The notes under the pieces: generated by a model | The model's database searches: none | Seen by the model: only the letters and a program-made list of their open reading frames with translations | What the model was told of the DNA's origin: nothing | In this document: positions 43,871-56,412 of the stretch, in pieces | Position numbering within the stretch: position 1 is the first letter of the stretch | Layout of the letters: the number at the start of each line of letters is the position of its first letter | Assembly: GCF_000003815.2 (NCBI RefSeq) | Contig: NC_049991.1 | Span: forward strand, 15,396,202 to 15,456,201 | Source of the DNA: Branchiostoma floridae | Lineage: Eukaryota > Chordata > Leptocardii > Amphioxiformes > Branchiostomatidae | Length of the DNA stretch: 60,000 bases | Direction of reading: 5' to 3' | Translations under genes and position numbers: made by a program

Positions 43871-44806
43871 ATGCAGGTCGAGATCCAAGTCGCCCTCAAC
43901 TTCCTCGTGTCCTACCTGTACAACAAGCTTCCCCGCCGGCGGGTGAACATGTTTGCAGAGGCTCTCGAAAAGGGACTGCTTGCCAAGTTCGAGGGTCACT
44001 GGTACCCGGAGAAGCCCTTCAAAGGGTCAGGGTACCGGTGTATCCGCATTAGCACCACCCTGGACCCGGTGGTTCTGAAGGCCTGCGACGCCAGCGGGCT
44101 TGACATCACCGACGTGAAGGGCCACCTTCCTGAGGAGCTGAGCATCTGGGTGGACCCCAAGGAGGTTTCCTACCGCATGGGGGAGCGCGGGCCCGTGAAG
44201 ATCCTCTACGCGGCCGAGGAGGAGGACGTGGCGTGCGACAAGGAGGTCATTTCCTCCAGCGGGTTCAACCCAGACGCCCAGGTGTTCCGCCCGATCGAAA
44301 ACACCCTGGGGACGCTCTCGCCAGAGAAGTCTCCATCCCCGTCCTCGGGCATGATGTTCAGCAGCAGCTCGGTCAGCCCGACCATCTTCCAGCGCAACAC
44401 CACTCCAACCATGACGACGGCAGAGTTTGCCCAGACAAAGTTCGGCTCGACCAAGCCCAAGACCCAGAAGAAGTCCGGCCCTCGCATGTCCCCGACAGAG
44501 TACATGAAGCAGAAGGCGTCTCAGTACCCCACAAACGTCCCCACAAACAAGCCGGCACGCGCGCTGTCCCCCAATGCAAAGGAGTTCGTCTACAACCCCC
44601 AGCCAAAGATGATGGCGGACACTCTGGGCTTCAACAACCTCTTCATCCAGGACACGTTCGGGTTCGGCCTGGGCGGGTTCGACCAGATGCCGTCCCCCAA
44701 CAACATGAACGACAGTGCCAAGTCCTACCTGGACGGCCTCAACTTCAACCTGAACACTATCCAGTACCCTGGTCAGCCCTACCCCCAGGTCATGGTGGCT
44801 AACTGA
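43871..44806 (+). CDS. Tob: Tob (Transducer of ErbB2) antiproliferative protein, BTG/Tob family
   Basis: 311 residues in one coding exon, like vertebrate TOB1/TOB2. The N-terminal BTG domain (about 1-115) opens MQVEIQVALNFLVSYLYNKL, and includes GHWYPEKPFKGSGYRCIRI (box A, 42-60) and LPEELSIWVDPKEVSYRMGE (box B, 86-105). This domain binds the CAF1/CNOT7-type deadenylase. Two PAM2-like motifs, SGFNPDAQVFRPI (130-142) and ALSPNAKEFVYNP (231-243), fit binding to the MLLE domain of cytoplasmic poly(A)-binding protein. Tob so links deadenylation to mRNA decay and slows cell proliferation. A basic segment (195-216) may serve nuclear import. The C-terminal half is Ser/Pro/Asn-rich with SP sites. Start ATG is in CAGCCATGC context. 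It carries CArG and CRE sites upstream. No odd residues seen. Confidence 0.97.
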   Translation: MQVEIQVALNFLVSYLYNKLPRRRVNMFAEALEKGLLAKFEGHWYPEKPFKGSGYRCIRISTTLDPVVLKACDASGLDITDVKGHLPEELSIWVDPKEVSYRMGERGPVKILYAAEEEDVACDKEVISSSGFNPDAQVFRPIENTLGTLSPEKSPSPSSGMMFSSSSVSPTIFQRNTTPTMTTAEFAQTKFGSTKPKTQKKSGPRMSPTEYMKQKASQYPTNVPTNKPARALSPNAKEFVYNPQPKMMADTLGFNNLFIQDTFGFGLGGFDQMPSPNNMNDSAKSYLDGLNFNLNTIQYPGQPYPQVMVAN

Positions 44807-46060
44807 GCTGACAGGACTCTGGCTACTACGTCAGCATCTCACGCTGTCCTTGATATGTGAGGTCCACATAAGGCATGCTCTTACCTGAAAGCTGCTAGAT
44901 AGGACTCTTAGTTGAAGTCCAGAAAAGTTGAAAAGTGCTAAAGTGGAAAAGGAAGGGAAGTTTTTGAGACTTCCCCAGTTTGATCATAACATGTTAGGAA
45001 CTGTTGTATTTACTCCTGTTAGGAAGGACTCATGTTTTCATGGGAGGAAAAGTGGGCCAGCTTGATTTTATGACAAAAGGTTGCAATGTGTACTCAACAG
45101 GGCAGGGATACGAGTGAGTTAATGAAAATTTTATCAGAAGGCATTTTTGGAATGAAAACAAGACTTTTGTATTGAAGAATGTGTGTTATCATGGACATTT
45201 GAAATGTTCAAAGTCAGTTGGAATGTCTATCTCATACTTAGATGACCAGACTGCCATTTGGGGCCAGTGTTGGTTTCTCCGCACTGATGTGTGGGCACCA
45301 CTTGTTGCTGCACAACTACCTAAACAAGTGTTTCAGTACTGGAGTTGTTTTACAGACTATGTTCTTTCTTCTGAACTGTACTTGAGGTATAGCACAATTT
45401 AATCTTGAGGTGGACTTTTATGGAATTCAAAGGTTTCTATTGATAATTGTCATTGTCAATTAAGTCATTGGCATATTTTGAGAAGGACCTTTATGTAGTG
45501 TTGACACAGAAACTGAATGGTTTGTAAATGAATTGTGCAAATTGTGTAAGTATGGCTATGTTCTTACGGTTTTCTATATTTGTGAAAGCCATTTTGAGAC
45601 CATAGTGTATGTGTATACTATATTCATTTTCCAGCTTAAGAGTATATATTGGTATACTTTGTACAAGATACACCGTAAGGTTGTAAGCCTTATCTTTTCT
45701 ACATTTGCTGTATTAAAATCCAGAAAAATAGAGAAAGCTAAAGCAGCTTTACTTTTTATACAAAAGCCTATAAAACCCAACTGTATAGTAAGAGGGTTTA
45801 GAGATTCACTATATCCGCAGATGAGTTGTATTTTCTTTCCAGATGTAAAGTTTCCTATCTTGTACAATTCCAATGTCAATTCCGGAAGTATTAATTTTCT
45901 ACTGAATTTGTGCAATAAGTCAGTATGGAATGTGTACATGGGGGTAAAACAAATGTCATATATCTCAGTTGGACAGAAGAGTATAGTAGGTGTTGCATCA
46001 TAATTGTTTATATTGTTCAGATTTTTTAAGTTTGTATTAAAATTTACAGAAAAATATTTT
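44807..46060 (+). other. Tob 3' UTR
   Basis: About 1.2 kb, AT-rich and without MITEs, unlike the flanks. An ATTAAA at 46036-46041 with GT-rich TGTGGTTTTCTTTGT 30-40 bp later is a plausible poly(A) signal. The end is inferred. Confidence 0.5.
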
Positions 46061-46323
46061 GAAACCGATGGCTCCTGTGGTTTTCTTTGTAGCACAAGTG
46101 ATGTGGGAAAGATAGTAATACATTAATCCCTAGAAAGGAAACAGTTGGTTTAGACAATGGCGTATTTAGAATGGTTACTAGCGGTCAAGCCCCAATTAAA
46201 TCAGGTAGTGGCCAACAAAGTACATCATACAACAATAAGATGTTGAGAAATATATATGTAAGGGTGACAGAAGAGCAGAACTTAATTGAACACAAGAAGG
46301 GAGTGGGTAATTGCTTGACAAAA
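46061..46323. other. Intergenic, nothing recognised
   Basis: Short AT-rich spacer between the Tob 3' end and a MITE. Confidence 0.4.
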
Positions 46324-46501
46324 TACTGTAAATGCATTTAAGTTCGCAGGGACTTAATTTTGCAGTTGTGGGAAAATTGAGTGTTTGCAGTACCGGTGGT
46401 TTTGAGTTAGTGGCAGCACCATATACTGACTCTAGTCGCTGTCATGGTAAAATGTTTGTGGTGAAGACCACTGCGAAAATTGCCAACATTTCTGCATTTA
46501 C
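46324..46501. mobile_element. CGCGAA-type MITE, copy b (inverted)
   Basis: TACTGTAAATGCATTTAAGT and ACATTTCTGCATTTAC ends, as in copies a and c, but with CpG sites mostly decayed (CGCGAA to CACTGCGAAA-type forms). Confidence 0.65.
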
Positions 46502-46636
46502 TAGCAACTTACTGGGAAGAAGGTCTTTGGTCTAGTCTCTTTGGTCCAATCGTTCTCGAAAACCCGAACATTTCTGCATTTACAGTAACTTACTGGGAAG
46601 AAGGTCTTTGGTCTGGTCTCTTTGGTCCAATCGTTC
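46486..46636. repeat. Tandem duplication including the MITE end
   Basis: ACATTTCTGCATTTAC, AACTTACTGGGAAGAAGGTC, TTTGGTC.GGTCTCTTTGG and TCCAATCGTTCT occur at about 46488-46556 and 46568-46635, about 80 bp apart. Confidence 0.85.
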
Positions 46637-47474
46637 TTTGGTCATGAGGAATTGACGGCTCCCACAGTGAGCCTCCTGCCCACTGGTTTTCCCATTTCCC
46701 CCCTTGAGTGCCTGCAAGTTTATAGCTGTCTAGACTGGTTGTGATTGGACGTCTCACCGAGGATATGGAACGTTCTGGAATGGCTCCAGTAAAGGTTCAT
46801 GACTGCTCAGCCAGCCAAGGTGAATCAGTCACTGTGTCCAATGCGGATAGAGAGGGCTGGATCAATGCAGTTTAGGGGTTTTTCTTGTTGGACCAGACCT
46901 GAAAAAAAATCAGTGAACCGGATGTTTGACCGATTCGCAAAATGAACAGATTATACTGGCAGGCGTTTGGCATGTCTTTTTATACTTACAGATCCAAGAA
47001 AAGAACATGAGAGAAGTAGAGGAGAGTTGATAGTCATTTTTACCAGGCTTCTACAGTCAAACTTGGTCTAAAACAGAGGAAGTTAGTGTTGTTTACATGA
47101 CTTGGACAGGGTTTTAAAACGTCAATGGACGTCGGATACTCCACCAAACAGAATCCTTTGTAGCCAAATGGAACATTGTTTTGAGCATCACCCATTCACA
47201 AGTTTTCACACATGATTAGGTTCAGGTTCTGGACCGGGGCCTAATCCTCTGGACTTGAACTGTACCAGGCAGTACCTAAATTTTCTGTACCGGTACCCAC
47301 CCCTAATACGGTTAACAGGGTTAGTGCCAATGATTGGTTCGGAGGATTTCCTCGTCTCGTGGGATGACGTTGTTCACAGCAGAACGTAATGCTGTAAAAC
47401 CGGTTTGACCATACCCTGGACTGTTCGACACTCAAAAAGGCAGTGTAAGCAAGTGTGACAACCTGGGAGTGTGT
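46637..47474. other. Intergenic, nothing recognised
   Basis: No repeat or coding sign noted. Confidence 0.4.
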
Positions 47475-47559
47475 TAGCCTGAGTATCATCCTGGTCAGTT
47501 TACCAATACTTGGGAGTATTGGGAGCCCCGGTTAACTTACTATACTGATACTCAGGCTA
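47475..47559. mobile_element. TAGCCTGAGTATCA foldback
   Basis: TAGCCTGAGTATCATCC is inverted as TACTGATACTCAGGCTA; the interior AATACTTGGGAGTATT is itself a palindrome. No matching 9-bp flanks were found. Confidence 0.75.
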
Positions 47560-50500
47560 TAGGTCATAATTCCATTTGGAAGAAAAAGTACAATATGAAG
47601 GCTGACTGAAAATGGAATCAAATATGTGTACACGAACGAGATCAAATTGCCCTTCCAAACCTTTGCAACCCAGACCATAACATATGAGCTATTGTGACAT
47701 TATGAGCTGATTGAATTTTTTTTCTGAGCTTGTGAGGTTATGAAGTTCAAGAGGTAACAGTCTTCAGTGTAGATGGAAGACAAGTACATGTACATGATAT
47801 ACATAGTCCATTTTAGTCTGAAGTGGCTTTACAATGGCTCCTTACTTTACGCAAGGGTACTTTTCAGAGAAATGGAATGAAATGTGTAATATACTAGATC
47901 TACCACTGGTTTGCTAGAATCCATTATTGGTTCTAGGACCAATTTCCATTATTTGTGCTGGGACCAATTTGGAGTGGGTCATCCATGGTAACCAAAAGTT
48001 GTCAATGTAATGTTGGCAGCAGCTTCATTTAGGACCAAAAAATCCATTGTAAAATTCCGGCTGTGCTACTCTACTTTTCCACAATGGAGCATATAGTACG
48101 GGTAGGTAGTTTCTACAGGAAAAGTTTCACGAAACACTACTGAAATTTCTACAGAATGCGATAGCATATCATACTATCTTGTAGGCCCCCCTGCCAAAGG
48201 TCCAGAGCATTATCTTTAATCTGAAAAGATGTAGCTTCCCTCTTAATTCCTCTATTGAACCGATACCAGGAGTTGCAAATAGCCAGGCACTGCTATCATC
48301 TGCATGTCAACAAAATCTGTATGTCGCCAAGGGCAAAGCTTTCCCTGCGTAAAGCCCCACTTAAGTCAGATTACTAATTTATCCGGCGCTAATTCTTTCT
48401 GGGGTGACCTCTGCTGCCTATATAATGCGACAGATTGGCCAGAAACTAATGGCATTTGTTACCACACAGCCTGACCTGCGCCGTATTACACCGCCCGGGT
48501 CTGCCCATTTCGGACACCTCCAGTCATCCCCAGCCTTAGCGGAATGCAAAATTCTTGGGTTGGGTCGGTGATGGAAGTATTTTGATTGGGTTCTTGTGGG
48601 AAGCCGCAGACAAACATGTACATGGGAAGCTTGCCATGTTAAATTCACATGTCTCCTAGTAACCCCACAGTCGTATCCACGTCGGAGGGTACCTTCGCCA
48701 ATTTCCTGGGAAAATTGGAGGCCGGAGGGGGTTGCAGTGAGTACGTTCAAAGCGTGAACACCTGGGGGAGAAGTGACTTTAATCGCTTTGCAAATGCTTG
48801 GGTGCAGACAATCTATGACCAGCCCGAAGCAACGTCTGCAAAAACTTGGAAAAAATTGTACCCTCAAACCAAAAGAAAAGCTTTAGGTCGATGCCAATAT
48901 TTTGCAAAACAAAGTCTTTATATAATACAATTTTTGGTATATTTTTACATTTTCCAGGTAACCCATTGGAAAGACACATGATACTAGTACACATGATACC
49001 CAAAATATCCTTACTTCATAAACCAAACTAGATGGTTTGTTATGTGAAGACATGCAAAGGTCACCAAATGTTTTTGCTTGACTTGTGGATATATATATCC
49101 AACTGACTGCAAAAGTCACACAAATGTTGTGGTGCGGCAAAGATAACACATGGCTACAGTCTAATTTCCTGGCTGTGAAAAAAATCCACAGAACGACTGG
49201 AATTCCAATGTCAACAATGATATTAAATGTACATGTACATGCATGTGCTACGTGCTGTTTGGCACAATATTCAAAAGTGTGTTTACCATAGCTTTTTGAT
49301 TCCCCCTTTGGGAGCAGTCAGTCCTACAAACGTAAATGTAAATAAGAACAAATCATTGGGTACCCTATCTGACTGCAGTTTGTCCAAATATTAAAAAGTT
49401 GTCAGAATGGATAAACTGAAATGGTTGCTTCACACCCATATCAGACTCGTGTAACCAAAGAGCAGAAAAACAAGAGGGTGCCAAGCACATGTCATGTGAC
49501 CTTTCCATTTTTAACAACCCGCATTTTGACCTTTTAATACCAAAAGGTTGTTCTCAAGGATAAACAATTCGAACTGAACAATATGAAATGTGTGCAGAGA
49601 AGGCCACATATCTAGTAATAATAGAAACTGGTGCAGCTTTATCACTGTAATCAATGTTTCAGTTTTTGAAAGTTGTGATGCAAAATTATGAAGGATTTGC
49701 CAACATTACACAAAATTAATTTTAATGGTTATCAATGTACATGTATCTGGAACAGAAGAGCTCACTGGTGTCTACGAAGCCTGATGTCTACACAAGACAA
49801 TTACATGTAATGTTTAATTACCGCCAGCGCTTCAATGACATGTTAATCTGGGCTCTCCATCGCTTGACCTGGAGTAAACTCTGCTGGATCAATGACTGCC
49901 TGGCCAGAGTGCCACGAGCTGCATGAGGCGCTGGATTGTTGGCATATTTGGGCCAGGCAACACTATTACTTGTACCAAGGGAAACCATGCAATCAAATGT
50001 ATGAAAAGGCAATTACGCATCGATGGAGTCCGAAGCTACTCTGCGGTTTATTTGGGACAAGGATTACTTGATAAGGTCCAGCAAGGGTCATCAGTTATGG
50101 GCCAATTAACCACCCAGCTAGACTAAGAGACTTAGAAATGAGCTAGTTTTGTGTAAACATTGCTGAGAAAGGGTTAAGATCTGGTGAAAACCTTTGCTCG
50201 GAGCTAACTGCAAAAAATTATTGCAAAAACTGTTATCTACGAGCACATATATTGGGAAAACTCAAAGCAAACATGAGCAATTTCTCTTAGTAAAAAGTGT
50301 TGACTGTTACAATTTTTAAAATCTCTTTATATCTGCATCACATTTAGAAAATTTATCAAGCTTTTGGACTTCATGGGCTTTTAGTCTAAAATTGTACTTA
50401 TATTTGTATTGCTGATCTTGTGACTCTACCTTGTCTCTCTCAGTGTGTTGGTTAAAGATGATGAAGGCTAAAGAAATATTAAAGAGCTCTTAGAAGATTG

Positions 50501-50810
50501 CCTTTGACTCATGCATAAATCTGGCAGCGGTTTCCTTCCTCCTGTAAGAACTATGATCCTCAATATATGGTGAACACCCTTGTGGTTTACACTGAGATGA
50601 TTGTACGGCAACCCTGTCTTGCTGCATTAGCCACAAATAGTCTCTTCAGCATGTAGTAGACATCAGTATTCACATGTGGGGAGAAGTGTCGCACAGATTA
50701 GCACGGATGTCTTCAGCGATTTTGGTTAGGATGCACCAGCAGGTGTAATGAACATTTCTTGGCAAGATGTCAAACTGCGAGGTTCCTATTTCATGCTGCT
50801 TCCCATGCCT
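47560..50810. other. Intergenic, no gene recognised
   Basis: 3.2 kb with no foldback or tandem repeat noted. A 110-codon frame (48649-48981, + strand) and an overlapping minus-strand frame (48867-48418) are longest. Neither shows a domain. Confidence 0.4.
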
Positions 50811-51195
50811 CAAGCTTGGAGCGGGCAACGTTACAATCACATGTACATGATATGGCCCTGCAAGTTAAGGTTTTTATGTTCGTAAAGCTTGCCAAATCTT
50901 ATCTTTTCTGTCCGTCGAGGGCATAGAAGAATCTTGTGATCAGAGCATTTTGTCAAAATTGTAAGACATGTGATAGCATTTGACCACAAGGATCTTTGCC
51001 AATTTTTGGGCTGCAAGCTTGGAGCGGGCAACATTACAATCACAGGTACATGATATGGCCCTGCATGTTAAGGATTTTTATGTTTGTAAAGCTTGCCAAA
51101 TCTTATCTTTTCTGTCCGCCAAGGGCATAGAAGAATCTTGTGCTCAGAGTATTTTGTCAAAATTGCAAGCTATGTGATAGCTTTTGACCACAATG
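50811..51195. repeat. Tandem duplication, 203-bp period
   Basis: CAAGCTTGGAGCGGGCAAC starts at 50811 and 51014. Both copies continue with TACATGATATGGCCCTGCA, GCTTGCCAAATCTTATCTTT and TTTGACCACAA.GATC. About 5% different by eye. Confidence 0.92.
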
Positions 51196-52199
51196 ATCAG
51201 ATAGCAAGTTGAAATAATAAAAGGACTTAGAGTGTTCGCTTGCCCTTCCTACATAGTTGTGCCCCTATGCAAAATATTGTTCCTTAGAAAAAAAAATACT
51301 CGGGTTTGCAAACCCAGTATGCACTTTACTTGTGCAGCTGCAGTTTTTGCAAAACAATGTGACTGATAAATCTGCGTCATTCACACTGTAGCCAAAACAA
51401 GGAATGACGTGCAATCTACACATGTTCAATCAAAATGTGATAAGGTACTAAATGTCAACTCAAAACATCAATAATAAAATTTTTTGGTTACTTTTGTTCA
51501 ATAACAAGTATTTTACATGAAGATATTTAAGTTGTAGATGCATTTTAAGTGTACTGAAGGCCAAAATCTTAAACTTAATAAATACCAATTGTAGTTTGAT
51601 TGGGCAACATTTTCTTTTGTAAAGTAGCAGCTGGTTGTTCTTTGCACAATAACTAGTACTGGGCACACATTTTAAGTTATGACACGTGCACTACTGTGTA
51701 GAAAATCAAGTAGGTCTTCATACAGCCAGAATGGCAGTATTAAACGGTAAAGTTTTGAGGACAGGAAATACCTTAACCTTCAATTGTCTGCTGTCAGAAA
51801 GTTTAAATATTGTTGCTTGGAATACCTGAACTTTAGATTGTCTGTGGTACTAGTATTTCAAGTGGTGGGGGAAAGGGTCAAAAATTGTTGTGAAACCTCA
51901 GGTATATCACATCTAAGTAGCAGTCTTCAAGCTAAAATGCCAGTCTGTTTTGTTTGTAGCACAATTATAGATCCAGGGCTAATCAAATTCTACTCAGGGG
52001 AACATTAGTAATCCTTGTGGGGAGGGAATTAGGGGAGTGTTCTTTACTCCTTAGCCACATATTACTGCTGCTTGGGAACTGGTGAAAACATCATTTGTTG
52101 GCCTACACGTCGATGTCACAGAAAGGCAAGCTGGTTGGGGGAATTTACTCTAGCTAATAAGTATTTGATTTTCAATCAACTCTTTAAAAGAAGTCTTTA
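51196..52199. other. Intergenic, no gene recognised
   Basis: No coding sign or repeat noted. Confidence 0.4.
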
Positions 52200-52415
52200 T
52201 ACCCGTCACATTTGGACGACAATTCTACAGCAATTACCAGAACCTCGCTTATAATAACAACTTTATTGCATAACAATTGTACAAGATACAAAGTATGGCT
52301 TATATGTGTCAGGGACGGTTTTCAGGTGAAAAATACGCCCAACCCTCTGTCGATCTTAAATATAGCCGATCTTCCATCGATACGCCAGAAGATCATGGAT
52401 AATGTGACAGGGGTA
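52200..52415. mobile_element. TACCCCTGTCACAT MITE, copy 3 (inverted)
   Basis: Begins TACCCGTCACATTTGG and ends AATGTGACAGGGGTA. It is the reverse of 28533-28764, with a small internal deletion near its left end. Flanking TTA and GTA are a poor match for a 3-bp duplication. Confidence 0.85.
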
Positions 52416-52567
52416 GTATGACTGTAAGGAAGAATATCTCAGAACTCGAGGCACTTAGTATGACTGTCATACATCCAAATTTTCCTGTGGTCCTTCAGCT
52501 TTGTTTTCATCTAGGGGAAAATCTGATAGAGTGGGCATGATGTATACACATCATGATAGTGTATCCT

Positions 52568-53010
52568 GGTAAGGCCACACTGACTTTATTTTATGGATGA
52601 CATCTGCACGTGCATTGATTTTTGCTTGTTCTCTAAAAACTGTGGCCACATGTCACCCAATAGCATCCCTGGTCAATCAGAATTGTATACTTCCAGAGGA
52701 TCTACTCACTAGGGTAAGGTGACACATGGTCAGGGAATGGGGCCACAGCGCCCTAGTTCCCTCTTAAAACAAGAATGGCAATATAAACTAGGTCTAACAT
52801 GTTTGAAATGGTGACGATTTGACTCATTCAGAGTTACTGGAGGTGAATATAAGATAAGCCAAGCTTGAATACAAATGGACCGGATTTAGTCCTGTGGTTT
52901 ACGATCATTTGTTCATGGCTGGATTTTTCTTTTTTTTTATGCCCTCGCGCATTAGATTTGGAGTCTCCAGGGGATGGCATCCATAAAATTAAGGCAGTGT
53001 GGCCTTAACC
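52568..53010. mobile_element. DNA element with GGTTAAGGCCACAC terminal inverted repeats
   Basis: GGTAAGGCCACACTGACTTT with ATTTTATGGATGACATC at the left is matched by GATGGCATCCATAAAATTAA and GGCAGTGTGGCCTTAACC at the right, about 35-bp arms over 443 bp. The interior is non-coding. No target duplication resolved. Confidence 0.75.
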
Positions 53011-53950
53011 TTCTAGTGTGAGTCTGTCTGGAGGGACGTTCTGCAGGAGCATCAAGGATATGATGTGGGAGAGCATTATCTGTGGGATTGACTTGGCAGC
53101 GACCCAAACAGATTTAGGCTGCATCTTTGCACCTTTGTGTCGTAAAGCATCCCGTTTTAAGTGCATTTCTTTGCCTCTTTACACTGCATTGCGATCAACT
53201 ATAGAAAGGCAACATTTAAAAAAAAATTCAGAATGTTTTTTTCGGTAGTCTTTTGTCAAGCTACTCACCCATAATATCAATAGAACCATTAGGCTTGCTC
53301 CTTGTGTGCAAGTAAAAAACAAAAACAAAAAACCCTACAAGCATCTACTTGTTTTGTGGACCAGGTCATCGAACATAATCATACTATGCCATTAGGCTCC
53401 CCCTATAGTATTATGAGTGAAAAAAAAGCTCGTATTTACAATATAACGTTACAGCTAATATCCAATCTAAGCTCTGATTGGTTGCTGACAGAAAAAGAAG
53501 AAAGAAAAACAACACACAAGCAAAAACAATACGTTTTTCCCTAACAATAAAAATCATAATAATATAATGCTAGCAAATTCAGTGTAACCTATTCTTAGGT
53601 AACAAAGCTGTCAAAAGACTACTATGGCAGGGAAAAGTTTAGAGGAGTTTCTCAGGAAATTGTTATTGCCCACAAATCTTGCCTAACAATCTTGTGGGTG
53701 TAGTGAACTAGCAATGTGTAATTGGTTGGTTGTGATGAGGGGGCTGTGAGTCAATGTCGTGCCCTTCCATTATTTTCCATGTCTAAATGTTATTAAAATG
53801 AAAATCACGCGCACGCTTGCATCGGAGATGCTTAGCAATAACCCCTGGGATGTTACCTGGGGGTACTGTACTGTTCTGAATATGTGCCAAACCTGTTGTT
53901 ACCTTTGCCAGAATGGCTAAGGTTATGTTTTGGGCTTGTGAGTCTGTGTG
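53011..53950. other. Intergenic, no gene recognised
   Basis: AT-rich. The A-rich stretch at 53300-53540 yields lysine- and glutamine-rich frames without meaning. Confidence 0.4.
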
Positions 53951-53980
53951 TCTGTGTGTGTGTGTGTGTGTGTGTGTCTG
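53951..53980. repeat. (TG)n microsatellite
   Basis: TGTGTCTGTGTGTGTGTGTG at the head of the satellite that follows. Confidence 0.9.
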
Positions 53981-55140
53981 TTAACAGCATAACTCGAGAA
54001 GCCTTGGATGGATCCCGATGATATTTGGTAGGTGGGTAGGGGTCGGGAAAACGAAGGTCAAGTTCGATAATGGGCCCCCTAGCGGCTTGCTAAGGTACTG
54101 CAGCAGAACCTCAATTTTTGATATCTCCTGTTCTGGACATGCTGTGATCATGATTTTTGAGTGGTAGATAGCCCTCGAGGCAGAGAGTAAGTGCTGTGAG
54201 TTTGGGCCCCCTAGCGGCTTTTTTGGAACTGCAGGCGCCGGTTTCCTTTCAAACTTTGGACGAGAATAACTCTACAACGTGTTGACGGATCGTCATGATT
54301 TTTGGTATGTAGATAGAATGAGTGATGACTTACATAATGGTATACTAATTATGCAAATCAACAGCTAATTTGCATAATTAATGAGGAAAATTTATAAATC
54401 TACTGCATTCCATGATAGGACTTTCAAACTTGTCACATATGTAGCTGGGAAGGAGAGAAATGTCGATAGATATCAATTATGCAAATGATGGCCTCATTTG
54501 CATAATTAATGATAAAATATGAAGATGTTGACGGATCATCATGTTTTTTGGTATGTAGGTAGCGTAAGTGAAGACAAACATATTGAGATACCAATTATGC
54601 AAATCAACAGCTAATTTGCATAATTAATGAGGATATTTTATAAATTCACTACGTTCCATGATAGGACTTTAAAACTTGTCACATATGTAGCTGAGAAAGA
54701 GAGAAATGTCAATACATATTTATCATGCAAATGATGATCTCATTTGCATAATTAATGAGAAAATATGAACGTGTTGACGGATCGTCATGATTTTTGGCAT
54801 GTAGATAGCCTAAGTGAAGACTTATATAATGTGATACTTATTATGCAAATTAACAGCTAATTTGCATAATTGATGAGGAAAAGTTTATAAATCCACTGCA
54901 TTCCATTATAGTACTTTCATCAAAGTTGTCACATATGTAACTGAGAAAGAGGGAAGAGAGTAAGAGGTGTATTTAAAGACTTTGAAAGAGAATAAGTCAA
55001 GAATGGATCAAAGGATCATCATGATTTTTGGTATGCTGATAGCTTAAGTTATGCTTGATACAATTTGATATCAATTAATTGTAACTTGGGATCTAATTTG
55101 CATAATCAATGCCGAAATTTTATAAACCAACTCCAAGCAT
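53981..55140. repeat. Satellite of ~246-bp units rich in ATGCAAAT octamers
   Basis: GTTGACGGATC.TCATGATTTT starts units near 54279, 54525 and 54771, with a decayed fourth near 55005. Periods are 246, 246 and about 234 bp. Each unit carries AATTATGCAAAT and CTAATTTGCATAATTAATGA pairs. The first part (53981-54278) has shorter related half-units with GGGCCCCCTAGCGGCTT twice. Octamers are at 54351, 54368, 54479, 54496, 54597, 54614, 54725, 54742, 54843, 54860 and 55096. Confidence 0.92.
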
Positions 55141-55958
55141 ATAATTATGAAGAAAATGAAATGAGTAACGCATTTGTCTACAGACATCATTCTACATAAC
55201 AAACCTGGTTTATTTGGCAAAGGTATGTGTTCGTGGAACTCTAGTTATTAGACTGCTGTTGGTGTGGCTATCTATTATATAGCTGTCTCACTGCACATAA
55301 TGGCTGCAACTTTACAGTTTTGTAATGGAGCTTACAACAAAACCACCCCTATCCTTTCCCGAGATACTTAAGGATAGTTACATTCCTTTGACCTTGTGGG
55401 CCAAGTTCATGAGCAAAATCCGTAATCAGTGCATTGACAGTGTAAAGCCCTCGGAGTCGTGAATCCTAATGCATCTTCCCTCCGTGTCATTGGGACGTGA
55501 CTCCTCTACTAAGCCTATCATTAATTTGCTGACAGAAAAGTTGGTGCTGCGAATGCTATGCCCCGTGGCTAGAATGTCACAAAGCGGGGGCATTCTCGGA
55601 AAGGCCCTCTTTCCGACACTAACGCAGCAAAGGAGTGTGCTTTGGCATCCATCTCTTCCTCGTACAAATTGAAGCAGGGCACTTTTCAAAGGCCTTTGAT
55701 CTTCGGCACAAAATGAGCGACAATCTCGCCAGCCCATCAGGAATCCGCGCTGCTATCTTCACAGCCGACACAACCATTAATGGGGGAGGAAATCTTCATG
55801 GTTGGCTGTAGTGTTGATCCCCCCATCACTCAGGCGGGCATCAGGTCACTGGAATCCTTGGGACAGAAACTTGTCAATATTACGGGACAGTAAAGGGCAT
55901 TGAAAGAAAAGAAAACAAATGGAACTGGAATTGCTTATAATATGACTCTGTACAAATG
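55141..55958. other. Intergenic, somewhat GC-richer, no gene recognised
   Basis: 55440-55740 contains frames on both strands of 67 and 103 codons with no domain. Sequence stops at the assembly gap. Confidence 0.4.
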
Positions 55959-56058
55959 NNNNNNNNNNNNNNNNNNNNNNNNNNNNNNNNNNNNNNNNNN
56001 NNNNNNNNNNNNNNNNNNNNNNNNNNNNNNNNNNNNNNNNNNNNNNNNNNNNNNNNNN
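55959..56058. other. Assembly gap, 100 N
   Basis: Exactly 100 N, a common placeholder for a gap of unknown size. Frames spanning it are meaningless. Confidence 0.99.
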
Positions 56059-56152
56059 GCATACATCCACATCCCAAGTTGACTGCAAAGATAAATACCT
56101 CATAATATAAAGACATGTAACGTTAAATGAATATAATGTTCATGCCCAAATG

Positions 56153-56412
56153 TAATGCTGGTGCTCCTTCAATTTATATTCGTTGTATTCAAAATCAGGG
56201 TGTTTAGGGATGTCAAATCGAAGGACGGTGGGTTCAAACTGCAAAATTTTGAAAATATTCCAATTTGAAACCGTCTGCATCCAAAACATATCTGTCGAAT
56301 TGATATGCTAATATTAGCTGTTGGGGTAGTCTGCCTGTCACCCTTAAAGTTGATACTGTTTTTAAATATGACGGATATAGGCTACCCCACGGATAAAGGT
56401 GCAGTAGCATTA
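56153..56412. mobile_element. TAATGCTAGTTCACC MITE, copy 4
   Basis: TAATGCTGGTGCTCC to GGTGCAGTAGCATTA, with TGTTTAGGGATGTCAAATCG inside and GGATATAGGCTACCCC on the right arm. Confidence 0.78.

Noticed and set aside
44233-44802. 189-codon frame inside Tob
   Set aside because: It is a +1-frame shadow of the GC-rich Tob coding sequence, rich in Pro, Gln, Arg and His as expected for such shadows.
48649-48981. 110-codon open frame as a gene
   Set aside because: It has an overlapping frame on the other strand, no domain, no clear splice sites, and its end runs into low-complexity hydrophobic text from an AT-rich stretch.
55846-56116. Frames crossing 55959-56058
   Set aside because: They are held open only by N bases in the assembly gap.
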